DNA of 64,000 bases from an uncultured Cellvibrionales bacterium (GCA_913063225.1 CAJXYP010000010.1:1-64000); one strand, 5' to 3'; positions 44,552 to 53,764 are shown, numbered from the stretch's first letter. The notes: generated by a model from the letters alone, not told the origin. Made by a program: numbers and translations.

Positions 44552-44578
44552 AAAAAGGGCAGATTTCTGCCCTTTTTC
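44552..44578. terminator. Bidirectional terminator after the DksA-like gene
   Basis: aaaaagggcaga-tt-tctgcccttttt: a 12-bp near-perfect stem with A/T runs on both sides. It is shared with the convergent paralogue B gene and is very similar to the terminator at 43113. Confidence 0.9.
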
Positions 44579-44598
44579 TCAAGATAAACTTGAACCAA

Positions 44599-45177
44599 TT
44601 ACTTCGGCATCTCTGTACGCGTGCTCCAGCGTTGGTAGGCCTCAGCTTCCGGGCCGCAAGGCTGAAGATTCAGTGTGCGGACTTGATGCCGTGAGGGTGG
44701 TCCGCCTGCGCGGCCTCCAAGCCAACTAATCGGACCGGCTGTCAGGCAAAGTTCGGGGTTGAGTAGATCATAGTTAGAAGAATCCCACACAAACTCACCG
44801 GTTTCTCTTAATTCGAAACGCTGCTCTTCAATGTCTTCGCATTCAACAAGACTTACTGTCGCTCCTGGTTGATCACCACTTACCTGACCGCAAAGATCTA
44901 TTGCCATCATGCGAATCCTACCCATAGCTATATCATCGGTATTCATTGACTGATCTACAGTTGGATCTCCTCGATAGCTATAGCAAGTATGAGTTTGAAT
45001 AGGTACATCCAGTTCCAATCGGGTTGGAGGGCCATTTACATCAATACAGTAGTCGTTCAAATCACCGTCCAAACGATCTAGTAAATACACTTCCACAACA
45101 TCTGCAGAAGTGTGGACGGAAAAGAATGAAGCAGCTAACACTGCTGTGGCTAGAAAGATTTTAACAATGTGGATCAT
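44599..45177 (-). CDS. Secreted cysteine-rich beta-trefoil (ricin B-like) protein, paralogue B
   Basis: A 192-residue protein with a signal peptide (MIHIVKIFLATAVLAASFF, cleavage near HTSA). It is homologous over its length to the protein at 43160-43711: VEVYLLDRLDGDLNDYCID, QTHTCYSYRGD, a VECEDIEEQRF block, CLTAGPISW, GGR, RTLNLQPC and AYQRWSTRTEM. The same six Cys positions are kept, but the middle has diverged and it has extra residues before CLTAG. Start is the ATG at 45177 with GGGAG six bases upstream. Confidence 0.75.
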   Translation of the reverse strand: MIHIVKIFLATAVLAASFFSVHTSADVVEVYLLDRLDGDLNDYCIDVNGPPTRLELDVPIQTHTCYSYRGDPTVDQSMNTDDIAMGRIRMMAIDLCGQVSGDQPGATVSLVECEDIEEQRFELRETGEFVWDSSNYDLLNPELCLTAGPISWLGGRAGGPPSRHQVRTLNLQPCGPEAEAYQRWSTRTEMPK

Positions 45178-45402
45178 TTGTACTCCCAAGGTTTAAATAA
45201 TTGAGCTACCGGTAGGTATTTTGAAGGTTAACAGACCTGTTCTACCTGCGGAAAAAGAAAATTAATTCTTGTACACGCATGAGCATGTACATAGAGCTCA
45301 TAGAACCCTAATGGTAGGACAACAATGTATCTAGGAAATATACCTGACTTAACAAAATGAATTCCGAATTGGCTGCTCGTTAGTGACCAGAGTGTTTGCT
45401 CT

Positions 45403-45427
45403 ATTTGGTGGGGCTAGGCGGGATTGA
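45403..45427 (-). repeat. Duplicated 3' end of tRNA-Ala
   Basis: 25 bases match the 3' end of the tRNA-Ala gene plus its CCA and flank (45625-45649) at 23 of 25 positions: atttggtgg, then g or a, then gctaggcgggat. The copy stops inside the T arm, so it is a fragment, not a gene. Direct orientation and about 220-bp spacing resemble attL/attR flanks. Confidence 0.75.
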
Positions 45428-45434
45428 CTCGGGA

Positions 45435-45468
45435 TTCTTGTGACCAACAAAGATGTTGGTCACAAGAA
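45435..45468. repeat. 14-bp perfect inverted repeat
   Basis: ttcttgtgaccaac and gttggtcacaagaa are perfect reverse complements around a 6-base centre (aaagat). It lies between the two tRNA 3' ends. No T run on either side, so it is unlikely to be a simple terminator. The rest of 45190-45600 has no gene; around 45472-45550 it includes aggagcaaattt and a caaatttga-ttccg-tcaaatt hairpin that recall the hairpins in repeat copy 1. Confidence 0.75.
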
Positions 45469-45593
45469 ATTACAGGAGCAAATTTCGCCCCTCGGGTCTT
45501 CGACCTAGTTCGTAAACTCGCGCACAAATTTGATTCCGTCAAATTGGTGAACCGCCTTATTCCGTCGGTTCGACCCGCGCATTAAAGCCACAA

Positions 45594-45619
45594 ATAAAAA
45601 ACCCGACACTAGGTCGGGT
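45594..45619 (-). terminator. Terminator of tRNA-Ala
   Basis: On the minus strand acccgac-ctagt-gtcgggt followed by a run of Ts, 8 bases past the tRNA 3' end. Confidence 0.9.
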
Positions 45620-45627
45620 ATTTTATT

Positions 45628-45703
45628 TGGTGGAGCTAGGCGGGATCGAACCGCCGACCTCCTGCGTGCCACGCAGGCGCTCTCCCAGCTGAGCTATAGC
45701 CCC
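45628..45703 (-). tRNA. tRNA-Ala (anticodon GGC)
   Basis: 76-nt cloverleaf on the minus strand: acceptor GGGGCTA/TAGCTCC, D arm GCTCAGCTGGGAGAGC, anticodon stem CCTGC/GCAGG with loop GTGGCAC (anticodon GGC), T arm GGCGGTTCGATCCCGCC, discriminator A and encoded CCA. It reads GCC and GCT codons. Confidence 0.97.
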
Positions 45704-45734
45704 GTAAACTGGTGTGCAACCTAAGGGAGCGGGA

Positions 45735-45763
45735 ATTCTAGGGATGGGGTAGGTAGGTGTCAA
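45735..45763 (-). promoter_or_regulatory. Promoter of tRNA-Ala
   Basis: On the minus strand TTGACA (45763-45758), 17 bases, TAGAAT (45740-45735), then a GC-rich discriminator (tcccgctccc) as in stringently controlled stable-RNA promoters. Start about 45728, 25 bases before the mature tRNA. Confidence 0.85.
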
Positions 45764-45822
45764 CAGAGCATTTCATTGATCTGCTTTTTGTTAAGAGCAT
45801 TCGCATCATGACGTGGATTCTC

Positions 45823-45828
45823 TATAAT
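45823..45828 (+). promoter_or_regulatory. -10 element for mdh
   Basis: TATAAT 71 bases upstream of the mdh start; TTCGCA at 17-base spacing is a weak -35. The tRNA-Ala promoter diverges from the same 70-bp region. Confidence 0.5.
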
Positions 45829-45898
45829 GCACGGCCGCGATTGTGCGGCTCTGTTTGTATCAATCTTGTTTAACGAATTAATGTTCTGGAGATAATCT

Positions 45899-46879
45899 GT
45901 GAAATCACCTGTTCGTGTCACCATTACCGGCGCCGCCGGCCAAATTAGTTATTCACTACTGATGCGCGTTGCATCGGGTCAGATGTTGGGAATGGACCAA
46001 CCTGTGATATTGAATCTATTGGAAATTACGCCAGCGCTAGATGCTCTAAAAGGCACGGCAATGGAAATTGATGACTGCGCTTTCCCTTTAGTAACGGGTA
46101 TTGTGATGACGGACGACCCAGCGGTTGCCTTTAAGGACGCGGATTACGCTCTCTTAGTAGGTGCTCGCCCTCGCGGGCCTGGCATGGAGCGTAAAGACTT
46201 GCTCGAAGCCAATGCGGCGATCTTCTCAGTCCAGGGCAAAGCGATTAATGACAACGCCAGCCGTGATATTAAAGTATTGGTGGTAGGTAACCCTGCGAAT
46301 ACCAATGCACTTATCGCTCAGCGCAATGCACCGGATATTGATCCACGTAACTTCACTGCCATGATGCGCTTGGATCACAATCGATCTTTGAGCCAGCTGG
46401 CGGAAAAAACTAATAAACATTCTACCGACGTAAAGCATATGACGGTATGGGGAAATCATTCAGCCACTCAGTACCCGGATGTGCATAACGCGACTATTGC
46501 CGGCGATCCCGTTCTGAATCTTATAGATCAAGATTGGTACGAAGAAACATTTATTCCGACAGTTCAGCAACGCGGAGCGGCCATTATTGCTGCACGTGGT
46601 GCTTCATCTGCGGCCTCTGCGGCAAATGCAGCGGTGGATCATATGCGGGACTGGGCTCTTGGCAGTGCCGAAGGCGACTGGGTCAGCATGGGTGTATACA
46701 GCGACGGTAGCTACGGTATAACCGAAGGCCTGATCTATTCTTTCCCGGTTACCTGCAGAGATGGTGACTGGAGCATTGTTCAGGGCTTGGATATCAATGA
46801 TTTCTCTCGCGAGAAAATGCAGGCAACGCAAACGGAGCTGACCGAAGAACGTGACGCCGTAGCGCACTTGCTGCCATAG
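45899..46879 (+). CDS. mdh: Malate dehydrogenase
   Basis: TCA-cycle enzyme. The 326-residue protein of the cytosolic-type family has the NAD loop [12 protein letters not shown] at about residues 9-20, [16 protein letters not shown] with the substrate Arg residues, [25 protein letters not shown], and the catalytic His in [12 protein letters not shown]. Start is GTG with CTGGAGATAAT upstream. Confidence 0.96.
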   Translation: MKSPVRVTITGAAGQISYSLLMRVASGQMLGMDQPVILNLLEITPALDALKGTAMEIDDCAFPLVTGIVMTDDPAVAFKDADYALLVGARPRGPGMERKDLLEANAAIFSVQGKAINDNASRDIKVLVVGNPANTNALIAQRNAPDIDPRNFTAMMRLDHNRSLSQLAEKTNKHSTDVKHMTVWGNHSATQYPDVHNATIAGDPVLNLIDQDWYEETFIPTVQQRGAAIIAARGASSAASAANAAVDHMRDWALGSAEGDWVSMGVYSDGSYGITEGLIYSFPVTCRDGDWSIVQGLDINDFSREKMQATQTELTEERDAVAHLLP

Positions 46880-46892
46880 CCGTATACGAACT

Positions 46893-47372
46893 ATGCATAC
46901 ATTAACTATTGGGACGAAAGCCCCGGATTTTACCCTTGAAGATCAAAACGCTACTCCAACTAGCCTTAGCCAGTTTCGTGGCGAGGTTGTGGTGCTATAT
47001 TTTTATCCAAAAGCCATGACGCCGGGCTGCACCGTTCAAGCCTGTAGCCTTAGAGATTCTAAGGCGGAGCTAAAGAAAGCCGGTGTGGTTGTTCTGGGCT
47101 TGAGCCCTGACCCAGCAAAGCGATTAAAGAAGTTTGAGGAGCGCGATGAGTTGAATTTCACGCTACTGTCAGACGAAGATCACGCAGTAGCTGACAAGTT
47201 CGGTGTTTGGGGGTTAAAAAAGTTTATGGGTCGTGAGTACGATGGTATTCATCGCATGACCTTTATTATTGATAAAGAGGGTACTATTGCCCACGTAATG
47301 AACAAGGTGGCTACTAAAACCCACCACCAATTAGTCCTTGATTGGATTTCTGAAAACCTAACCGGAGAATAA
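46893..47372 (+). CDS. bcp: Thioredoxin-dependent peroxiredoxin (Bcp)
   Basis: A 159-residue bacterioferritin-comigratory-type peroxiredoxin. The peroxidatic motif PKAMTPGCTVQAC contains CP and, five residues on, the resolving Cys typical of Bcp. FTLLSDEDHAVADKFGVWG is also typical. It reduces hydroperoxides using thioredoxin. It lies 13 bases after mdh. Confidence 0.94.
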   Translation: MHTLTIGTKAPDFTLEDQNATPTSLSQFRGEVVVLYFYPKAMTPGCTVQACSLRDSKAELKKAGVVVLGLSPDPAKRLKKFEERDELNFTLLSDEDHAVADKFGVWGLKKFMGREYDGIHRMTFIIDKEGTIAHVMNKVATKTHHQLVLDWISENLTGE

Positions 47373-47375
47373 TCT

Positions 47376-47705
47376 GTGCTCGAATTTTTAATACCTGCCG
47401 CCCACGCTCAAGACGCGGTTCCCGCTGAAGGCAACCCTATCTTTTCGCTCGTTATGTTTGGCGGCCTGTTTGTAATGATGTATTTCATGCTGATTCGGCC
47501 TCAAAAGAAGCGTCAGAAAGAGCATAAGGATTTGATGGGCAGCCTGAATAAGGGTGACGAAGTAGTGCTCACCAGTGGATTGATTGGTCGAGTAATTAAT
47601 TTGAGCGATGACTACCTCACTGTTGATACAGGTACTGTGGAGCTTAAATTTCAAAGAGTTGCAGTACATGCGGTTCTTCCTAAGGGAACCATTAAGAGCA
47701 TCTAA
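47376..47705 (+). CDS. yajC: Preprotein translocase subunit YajC
   Basis: A 109-residue single-pass membrane protein associated with SecDF. An AHAQ-type N-terminus is followed by a membrane helix at about residues 23-42, then RPQKKRQKEHKDLMGSLNKGDEVVLTSGLIGRV, the YajC signature. Start is GTG. Unusually it is not beside tgt or secDF but between bcp and a PLP enzyme; it could be a relocated gene or a second copy. Confidence 0.9.
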   Translation: MLEFLIPAAHAQDAVPAEGNPIFSLVMFGGLFVMMYFMLIRPQKKRQKEHKDLMGSLNKGDEVVLTSGLIGRVINLSDDYLTVDTGTVELKFQRVAVHAVLPKGTIKSI

Positions 47706-48701
47706 ATGAAGGAAGCTCCGCGGCTCAAACTGGCGCATCTGCCGACACCGCTGCAGCTTCTTTCTAGTGTTTCTGAACAAGCCGGTCGAAACGTCTGGGT
47801 AAAACGAGACGATTTAACCGGCTTTTCTGTGTCTGGAAACAAAATACGTAAACTCGAATACAGCTTGGCAAAGGCCCGCTCTGAAGGCGCTGATGTGATT
47901 GTTACTTGCGGCGGCATCCAGTCCAACCATTGTCGTGCAACGGCCATATTGGGCGCAAAGCTGGGCTTTAAGGTGCATTTATTGCTGCGAGGAGAAGAAC
48001 CTGAGGAAATCGAGGGCAATCTTTTTCTAGACCAGCTTGCTGGAGCTGAAATCAGCTACTTTGCCAAGCGCTATTATCATGCTCACTTGGACTTCCTCGC
48101 CGAGGAAACTTGCGAAAAGCATCGACAGGCCGGCGAAAAACCCTTCTTTATACCTACAGGGGCGAGTGATGCAGTTGGTGTTTGGGGCTATGTGAACGCC
48201 GCAGAAGAGCTAAAAGCGGACTTCGCCCGACTGGGAATTCAGCCAGAACATATTATTTCAGCGACGGGCTCAGGTGGTACCCAGGCTGGATTGACTGTGG
48301 GTACGTTGCTGCATGATATGCCAGTCCTGGTAACGGGCTATGCGGTTTGTGATGATGAGGCCTGGTTTGTAAATAAAGTGGATACAGATATACGAGATTG
48401 GGCGGAAAAATACGAAATAGATGTGGATTTATCTAGGCTAAAGATCTCGGTTCGAGATGCCTATATTGGTGACGGCTACGCTATCGCTGGCAAACCGATA
48501 TTTGAAACTATCACCAAGGTTTTTCGAAGCGAATCTCTGCTACTTGATCCAGTCTATTCCGGCAAAGCCTTTTACGGAATGCTATGTGATATTGAGTCAC
48601 AGGAGCTGCATGGCTCAGGCGATATTGTGTTTGTCCACACGGGAGGAGCCTTCGGCCTATTCGCCCAGCGCAAAGAGTGGCTACGTCACTCTATATCTTA
48701 G
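47706..48701 (+). CDS. D-cysteine desulfhydrase/ACC deaminase-family PLP enzyme
   Basis: A 331-residue fold-type II PLP enzyme. The PLP Lys is in VSGNKIRKLEY, with the preceding VKRDDLTGF, then CGGIQSNHCRATA and ATGSGGTQAG. Members act on D-cysteine (to pyruvate, H2S and ammonia) or ACC; sequence alone does not settle which. It starts directly after the yajC stop. Confidence 0.85.
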   Translation: MKEAPRLKLAHLPTPLQLLSSVSEQAGRNVWVKRDDLTGFSVSGNKIRKLEYSLAKARSEGADVIVTCGGIQSNHCRATAILGAKLGFKVHLLLRGEEPEEIEGNLFLDQLAGAEISYFAKRYYHAHLDFLAEETCEKHRQAGEKPFFIPTGASDAVGVWGYVNAAEELKADFARLGIQPEHIISATGSGGTQAGLTVGTLLHDMPVLVTGYAVCDDEAWFVNKVDTDIRDWAEKYEIDVDLSRLKISVRDAYIGDGYAIAGKPIFETITKVFRSESLLLDPVYSGKAFYGMLCDIESQELHGSGDIVFVHTGGAFGLFAQRKEWLRHSIS

Positions 48702-48733
48702 CCAAATTTTATATAAAGGCTAATATTAACAAC

Positions 48734-48745
48734 AATGTATACATT
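48734..48745. promoter_or_regulatory. Candidate operator palindrome upstream of the AGCS symporter
   Basis: A perfect 12-bp palindrome aatgtatacatt, 42-53 bases before the symporter start. GTATAC-centred palindromes of this kind are typical GntR-family sites, but no such regulator is encoded nearby. Confidence 0.4.
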
Positions 48746-48786
48746 TTGGTTAAAGTGATAAATAGACAGAAGTGGAGTGATTACGG

Positions 48787-50154
48787 ATGTTTGAAACATG
48801 GTTAGGGCAGCTCAACGGGTTAGTTTGGGGAGTGCCAATGTTGGTGCTTTTACTCGGTACCGGAATTTATCTAAGTGTTGGATTAAAAGGGCTAACGCTT
48901 AAGCGCATTAGCAGCAGCTTTAAAGAACTCTGGGCCGGACGGTTTGGCGAAGGCGAGGGAGAAATTCCACCCTTTAGAGCCTTGATGACTTCGCTTTCTG
49001 CGACTATAGGAACGGGCAATATTGCTGGTGTCGCAACCGCTATTGGAATAGGTGGCCCCGGAGCGCTCTTTTGGATGTGGATGACAGCTCTTGTAGGCAT
49101 GGCAACTAAATACGCCGAGGCCGTTTTGGCTGTTGAATACCGACAGAAAAACGATAAAGGCGAAAATGTTGGTGGCCCTATGTATTACATCCGCAATGGT
49201 TTGGGTAAAAAATGGGGTTGGATGGCCGTTGCCTTTGCCCTGCTATGCGGGTTAGGCGGTTTTGGTATAGGTAACGGCGTTCAGGCCAATTCCGTAGCAG
49301 ATGCGCTTAACCTTTCTTTTGGCGTTCCAGAACTGACAACAGGTCTTATTCTTGCGGTGCTTATTGCCTTAGTAATATTTGGTGGGGTTAAGCGCATTGC
49401 CGAGGTTGCTGCAAAACTGGTACCCATTATGGCGATTGCCTATATTCTTTGCGGCCTAATTGTACTGGCGCTAAACGCTACTGAAGTGCCAGCGGCTTTG
49501 GTAACTATTGTTAAATCTGCCTTTTCGCCCGTAGCTGCTACTGGCGGCTTCGCGGGATCTGCTGTGATGTTGGCAATCCGTATGGGTGTTGCTCGTGGCG
49601 TATTCTCAAATGAAGCAGGTTTGGGTAGCGCGCCTATTGCTCACGCCGCTGCACAAACCGACAGTCCCGTGCGCCAGGGGCGAATTGCCATGTTGGGCAC
49701 CTTTATTGATACCATTATTTTGTGTTCCATCACCGGCTTGGTAATTGTTGTTACCGGCGTATGGACTGGGACGGAGCAGGGCAGCGCTATGACAGCCGCG
49801 GCTTTCGCAATGGTATTGCCTGGCGGGGATAAGATGGTTGCGCTTGGATTGGCGGTTTTTGCTTTTACCACTTTGCTGGGTTGGAGTTATTACAGCGAGA
49901 AATGTTTTGGTTTCTTGTTTGGGGTTAAGGCATTGATACCTTTTCGTGTCCTATGGGTGCTTATGATTCCCATCGGTGCGACACTAAATTTGGGAATGAT
50001 CTGGACTATTGCCGATACTATGAACGGACTAATGGCTTTGCCGAATTTGATAGCCCTGCTGCTGTTAAGCCCAGTGGTATTTCGACTAACGCGCGCAGAT
50101 GCCCTCAATAGTCCCGCCGTCAATAATTCTGCTGGAACTTCGGATCCTGAATGA
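48787..50154 (+). CDS. AGCS-family alanine/glycine:cation symporter
   Basis: Sodium-coupled amino-acid importer of 455 residues with about 11 membrane helices. The family signature is in TSLSATIGTGNIAGVATAIGIGGPGALFWMWMTALVGMATKYAE; GGPMYYIRNGLG and FSNEAGLGSAPIAHAAA are also characteristic. Probable substrates are alanine or glycine. Followed nine bases later by the nucleotidase gene. Confidence 0.93.
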   Translation: MFETWLGQLNGLVWGVPMLVLLLGTGIYLSVGLKGLTLKRISSSFKELWAGRFGEGEGEIPPFRALMTSLSATIGTGNIAGVATAIGIGGPGALFWMWMTALVGMATKYAEAVLAVEYRQKNDKGENVGGPMYYIRNGLGKKWGWMAVAFALLCGLGGFGIGNGVQANSVADALNLSFGVPELTTGLILAVLIALVIFGGVKRIAEVAAKLVPIMAIAYILCGLIVLALNATEVPAALVTIVKSAFSPVAATGGFAGSAVMLAIRMGVARGVFSNEAGLGSAPIAHAAAQTDSPVRQGRIAMLGTFIDTIILCSITGLVIVVTGVWTGTEQGSAMTAAAFAMVLPGGDKMVALGLAVFAFTTLLGWSYYSEKCFGFLFGVKALIPFRVLWVLMIPIGATLNLGMIWTIADTMNGLMALPNLIALLLLSPVVFRLTRADALNSPAVNNSAGTSDPE

Positions 50155-50163
50155 GAAAACTCC

Positions 50164-51054
50164 GTGAATGACAATAAGCTGACAATAGCCATCTCGTCTC
50201 GAGCGTTATTTGACCTTGATGAAAGCCATAAGGTTTACGAATCCTTAGGTGTTGATGCCTACTCTAAGTATCAGATAGAACACGAAGACGAACCACTTGA
50301 GCCCGGGGAGGCTTTTGGATTGGTTCGAAAGATGCTGAATATAAACAAAACCCTTGATGAACCAGCAGTAGAAGTGATTTTACTGTCGCGTAATAACGCG
50401 GATTCAGGTCTTCGTATATTCAATACTATTGAGCATCATGACTTGGCGATCACCCGTGCAGCTTTTTGCGGTGGTCAGGATCCATGGCGCTATGTAAGGG
50501 CCTTTGGGTGCGATTTATTTTTATCTCTGCATACTGAAGATGTGCGGGGAGCATTGGAGCAGGGTGTTGCTTCAGCAAGCCTGATGGCAAGTTCAGCCGA
50601 TCAGGACGATGCAAGTAAGGAAATACGATTCGCTTTTGATGGTGATGCTGTTTTGTTTTCGGATGAGTCTGAGCGTGTGTACAAAGAGCAGGGCTTGGAG
50701 GCCTTTACGCAAAATGAAAAGGATTCCGCGCGCATGCCGCTTTCTGGCGGCCCTTTTCGAAACTTCTTAAGCGCGCTTCAGCATTTACAATCGCGTTTCC
50801 CAGCGGGGGCCTGCCCGATTAGAACCGCCCTGGTCACGGCCCGATCAGCGCCAACCCATGAGCGGGTGGTGCGTACGCTTCGAGAGTGGAATATTTTCTT
50901 GGACGAATCTCTGTTCTTAGGCGGATTGCCTAAAGGTGAATTTCTGCGCTCCTATGGTGCGGATGTGTTCTTTGATGATCAGCAAGCGCATTGTGATTCT
51001 GCTAGTGAGCATGTGGTTGCGGGACATGTTCCAAGTGGTGTGGCTAATAATTAG
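50164..51054 (+). CDS. 5'-nucleotidase (cytosolic NT5C1-like family)
   Basis: A 296-residue member of the bacterial 5'-nucleotidase family related to cytosolic NT5C1. Features: LTIAISSRALFDLDESHKVYE with the catalytic Asp pair, VILLSRNNADSGLRIFN, AFDGDAVLFSDESE, and the late FLGGLPKGEFLRSYGADVFFDDQ. It should dephosphorylate nucleoside monophosphates. GTG start; likely co-transcribed with the symporter. Confidence 0.88.
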   Translation: MNDNKLTIAISSRALFDLDESHKVYESLGVDAYSKYQIEHEDEPLEPGEAFGLVRKMLNINKTLDEPAVEVILLSRNNADSGLRIFNTIEHHDLAITRAAFCGGQDPWRYVRAFGCDLFLSLHTEDVRGALEQGVASASLMASSADQDDASKEIRFAFDGDAVLFSDESERVYKEQGLEAFTQNEKDSARMPLSGGPFRNFLSALQHLQSRFPAGACPIRTALVTARSAPTHERVVRTLREWNIFLDESLFLGGLPKGEFLRSYGADVFFDDQQAHCDSASEHVVAGHVPSGVANN

Positions 51055-51059
51055 CCGCT

Positions 51060-51560
51060 GCTCCGGTTACACCGCCCGCTGCGCGGGTACCCTGCGATGC
51101 TCGTTTAGATCCTAAGCGTGAGCCGAGCTCAGCAAGACAACGCCCATAGGGCGGCCCGAAAGGCGAGGGTTTGCGAGAGTAAACTCGAAAGCCTTAGGGT
51201 TTTTCTCGGACAGTCCTGGCTTTATACGGATAGAAACTGCGCTTCTCGGCGACTCCAAGTCGCGACCTAGTCGTTGCGCTCAAAAATTAAAAACCAAAGA
51301 CAAAAATAAAAGAACTTTGACCCTCCTGTCGAGATGAGTGCCTGGCCCCGTTGAGTTTTCTGGGAGTAGAGATATTTGTTGGGGTTGAACGCACAAGGAT
51401 ATGCGTTCAAGTGCGCTCCGAGCAGGATGCGACGCCCGCCATGGAAGGCGGAAGTGCAGAAAATGCAGGAGCAATTTTGGATAGGCTTTAGACTGGCCGA
51501 AGGCTTAACGGCAGGGATCGCGACAATCAACCAAAAGAACGCCTCCATGGCAACGGAAAT
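51060..51560 (-). repeat. Dispersed intergenic repeat, copy 4 (reverse, long form) and attached structured tract
   Basis: From 51560 leftwards on the minus strand: atttccgttgccatggagg, ccttcggccagtctaaagcc, the attgctcctgcattttctgc hairpin, gcgtcgcatcctgctcgga, a cgttcaaccccaa segment, and cgacttggagtcg near 51245. This follows copy 1 in the same order but without the segment carrying copy 1's first hairpin. The adjoining tract 51060-51240 is rich in short GC stems (cccgc-tgc-gcggg; cgccc-ata-gggcg) and has no counterpart in the other copies. The whole 51055-51650 interval lacks a credible gene. Confidence 0.75.
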
Positions 51561-51577
51561 GTATAAATGATTATGCA

Positions 51578-51625
51578 AATTAACTAAAAAGCCTCAGCTT
51601 TTACGCTGAGGCTTTTTAGTTAATT
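51578..51625. terminator. Strong bidirectional terminator (21-bp perfect stem)
   Basis: Two 21-base arms (51578-51598 and 51605-51625) are exact reverse complements around the loop ttttac. The core is ctaaaaagcctcagc/gctgaggctttttag. It ends the cupin transcript on the minus strand and isolates the repeat. Confidence 0.92.
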
Positions 51626-51652
51626 CTTGGATAAAAGAAGTAGGGCAAAAAA

Positions 51653-52060
51653 TTATCGCCCCGGGCCAAACACCTCAATGGTCACGAGATCTTCTAACGC
51701 TTCATAGCGATGCTCAACATACGCCGGAATAGTAATCATTTCTCCCGGTCCGAATGGAAACGCCTCGTCGCGCATATAGGCTATCGCGCTACCTTCCAAC
51801 ATCAAGACTATTTCTTCGTCGGCATGGTTGTGCGAAGGCGTCGACGTGCCTTTGGTAAGTTCTATACGGCTAATGCGAACCGTGGCCATGGCTACATTTC
51901 TTCCAGTTATGCCTTCTCTAAAATTACGGCCTTCTATGCCAAATAAATCATGCACTTCTATTGACGGCTCGATAAGTTCTTGTGGTCCAGGCTGAGCAAC
52001 GCTGAGTTGTGAAAAGCCAAAGACTGACAAGGCGATAAATGTAGCAAGAATTTTATTCAT
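51653..52060 (-). CDS. Exported cupin-domain protein
   Basis: A 135-residue protein with a signal peptide (MNKILATFIALSVFGFSQLSVA-Q) and one cupin barrel. The metal-binding motif TPSHNHADEEIVLMLEGS has two His and a Glu, and the second motif lies in PFGPGEMITIPAYVEHRYEA. Start is the ATG at 52060; upstream in-frame codons would precede the signal peptide. The substrate is unknown. Confidence 0.8.
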   Translation of the reverse strand: MNKILATFIALSVFGFSQLSVAQPGPQELIEPSIEVHDLFGIEGRNFREGITGRNVAMATVRISRIELTKGTSTPSHNHADEEIVLMLEGSAIAYMRDEAFPFGPGEMITIPAYVEHRYEALEDLVTIEVFGPGR

Positions 52061-52251
52061 GATAATGGTGTAGCCCCCAGTTAGATTCGAGTCGATCATA
52101 ACTACAGAGGACTTCGGAATACGAGGCATGTTTCGTTAAGAAAAATGAAACTTAGATGTTTGATTAAATTCTCTTCTGATCCGCAGTCACTTCTTGACCT
52201 CTCACTAAATTGAGATCAGTCTTGTTCTTATTACTTTTTTGAACGAGCTGA

Positions 52252-53226
<975 letters not shown>

Positions 53227-53265
53227 GCGAATTATCAGTGCTATAGAGTTCCAATTAGCGGAGTA

Positions 53266-53673
53266 ATGAAAATGAAAGGCGATTGTTTGTGCGGTGCTGT
53301 TAACTATGAGGTTGACGGCGAAATCGGCGACGCGGTTCGTTGCTATTGCCGAAGTTGCCAGCAGGTGACCGGTTCGGCGTTCGCAAGTGTTGCCCTTACT
53401 ACGGCGGATAAATTCCGCATTACATCGGGGCAGGAATCTATTGCTTCTTTCGAATCAAGCCCCGGTAAACATAGGCACTTCTGTAGCGGTTGTGGTTCAG
53501 CCGTTTATACAAAAACTGAAGCTGATCCAGATGTTATCCGAATTCGTTTGGGAGGAATTGAAGATCCTGTGGGCGTAAACTTTAAACATCACATATTTGT
53601 GACCGAGAAAGTTGATTGGTATGAGATTACTGATGACCTGCCACAATTTGATGCATGGCCTACAATGCTGTAA
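53266..53673 (+). CDS. GFA/CENP-V-family zinc protein
   Basis: A 135-residue protein of the glutathione-dependent formaldehyde-activating (GFA)/CENP-V family. The zinc residues are in GDCLCGAVNYEV, RCYCRSCQQVTGSAFAS and HFCSGCGSAVYTK. Most members have no proven activity. It follows cysB by 39 bases. Confidence 0.88.
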   Translation: MKMKGDCLCGAVNYEVDGEIGDAVRCYCRSCQQVTGSAFASVALTTADKFRITSGQESIASFESSPGKHRHFCSGCGSAVYTKTEADPDVIRIRLGGIEDPVGVNFKHHIFVTEKVDWYEITDDLPQFDAWPTML

Positions 53674-53764
53674 AACCTATATTAAGTACCCGGACAGCGA
53701 AGTCCGGTAAAGATATCAATTTTTGATAAAGGAACAGTCCAGAGAGGACTGGACATGAAGTATT

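Noticed and set aside
45279-45300. Two tgtaca palindromes upstream of the second beta-trefoil-like gene
   Set aside because: Short, AT-rich and without a matching arrangement upstream of the paralogue; too weak to call an operator.
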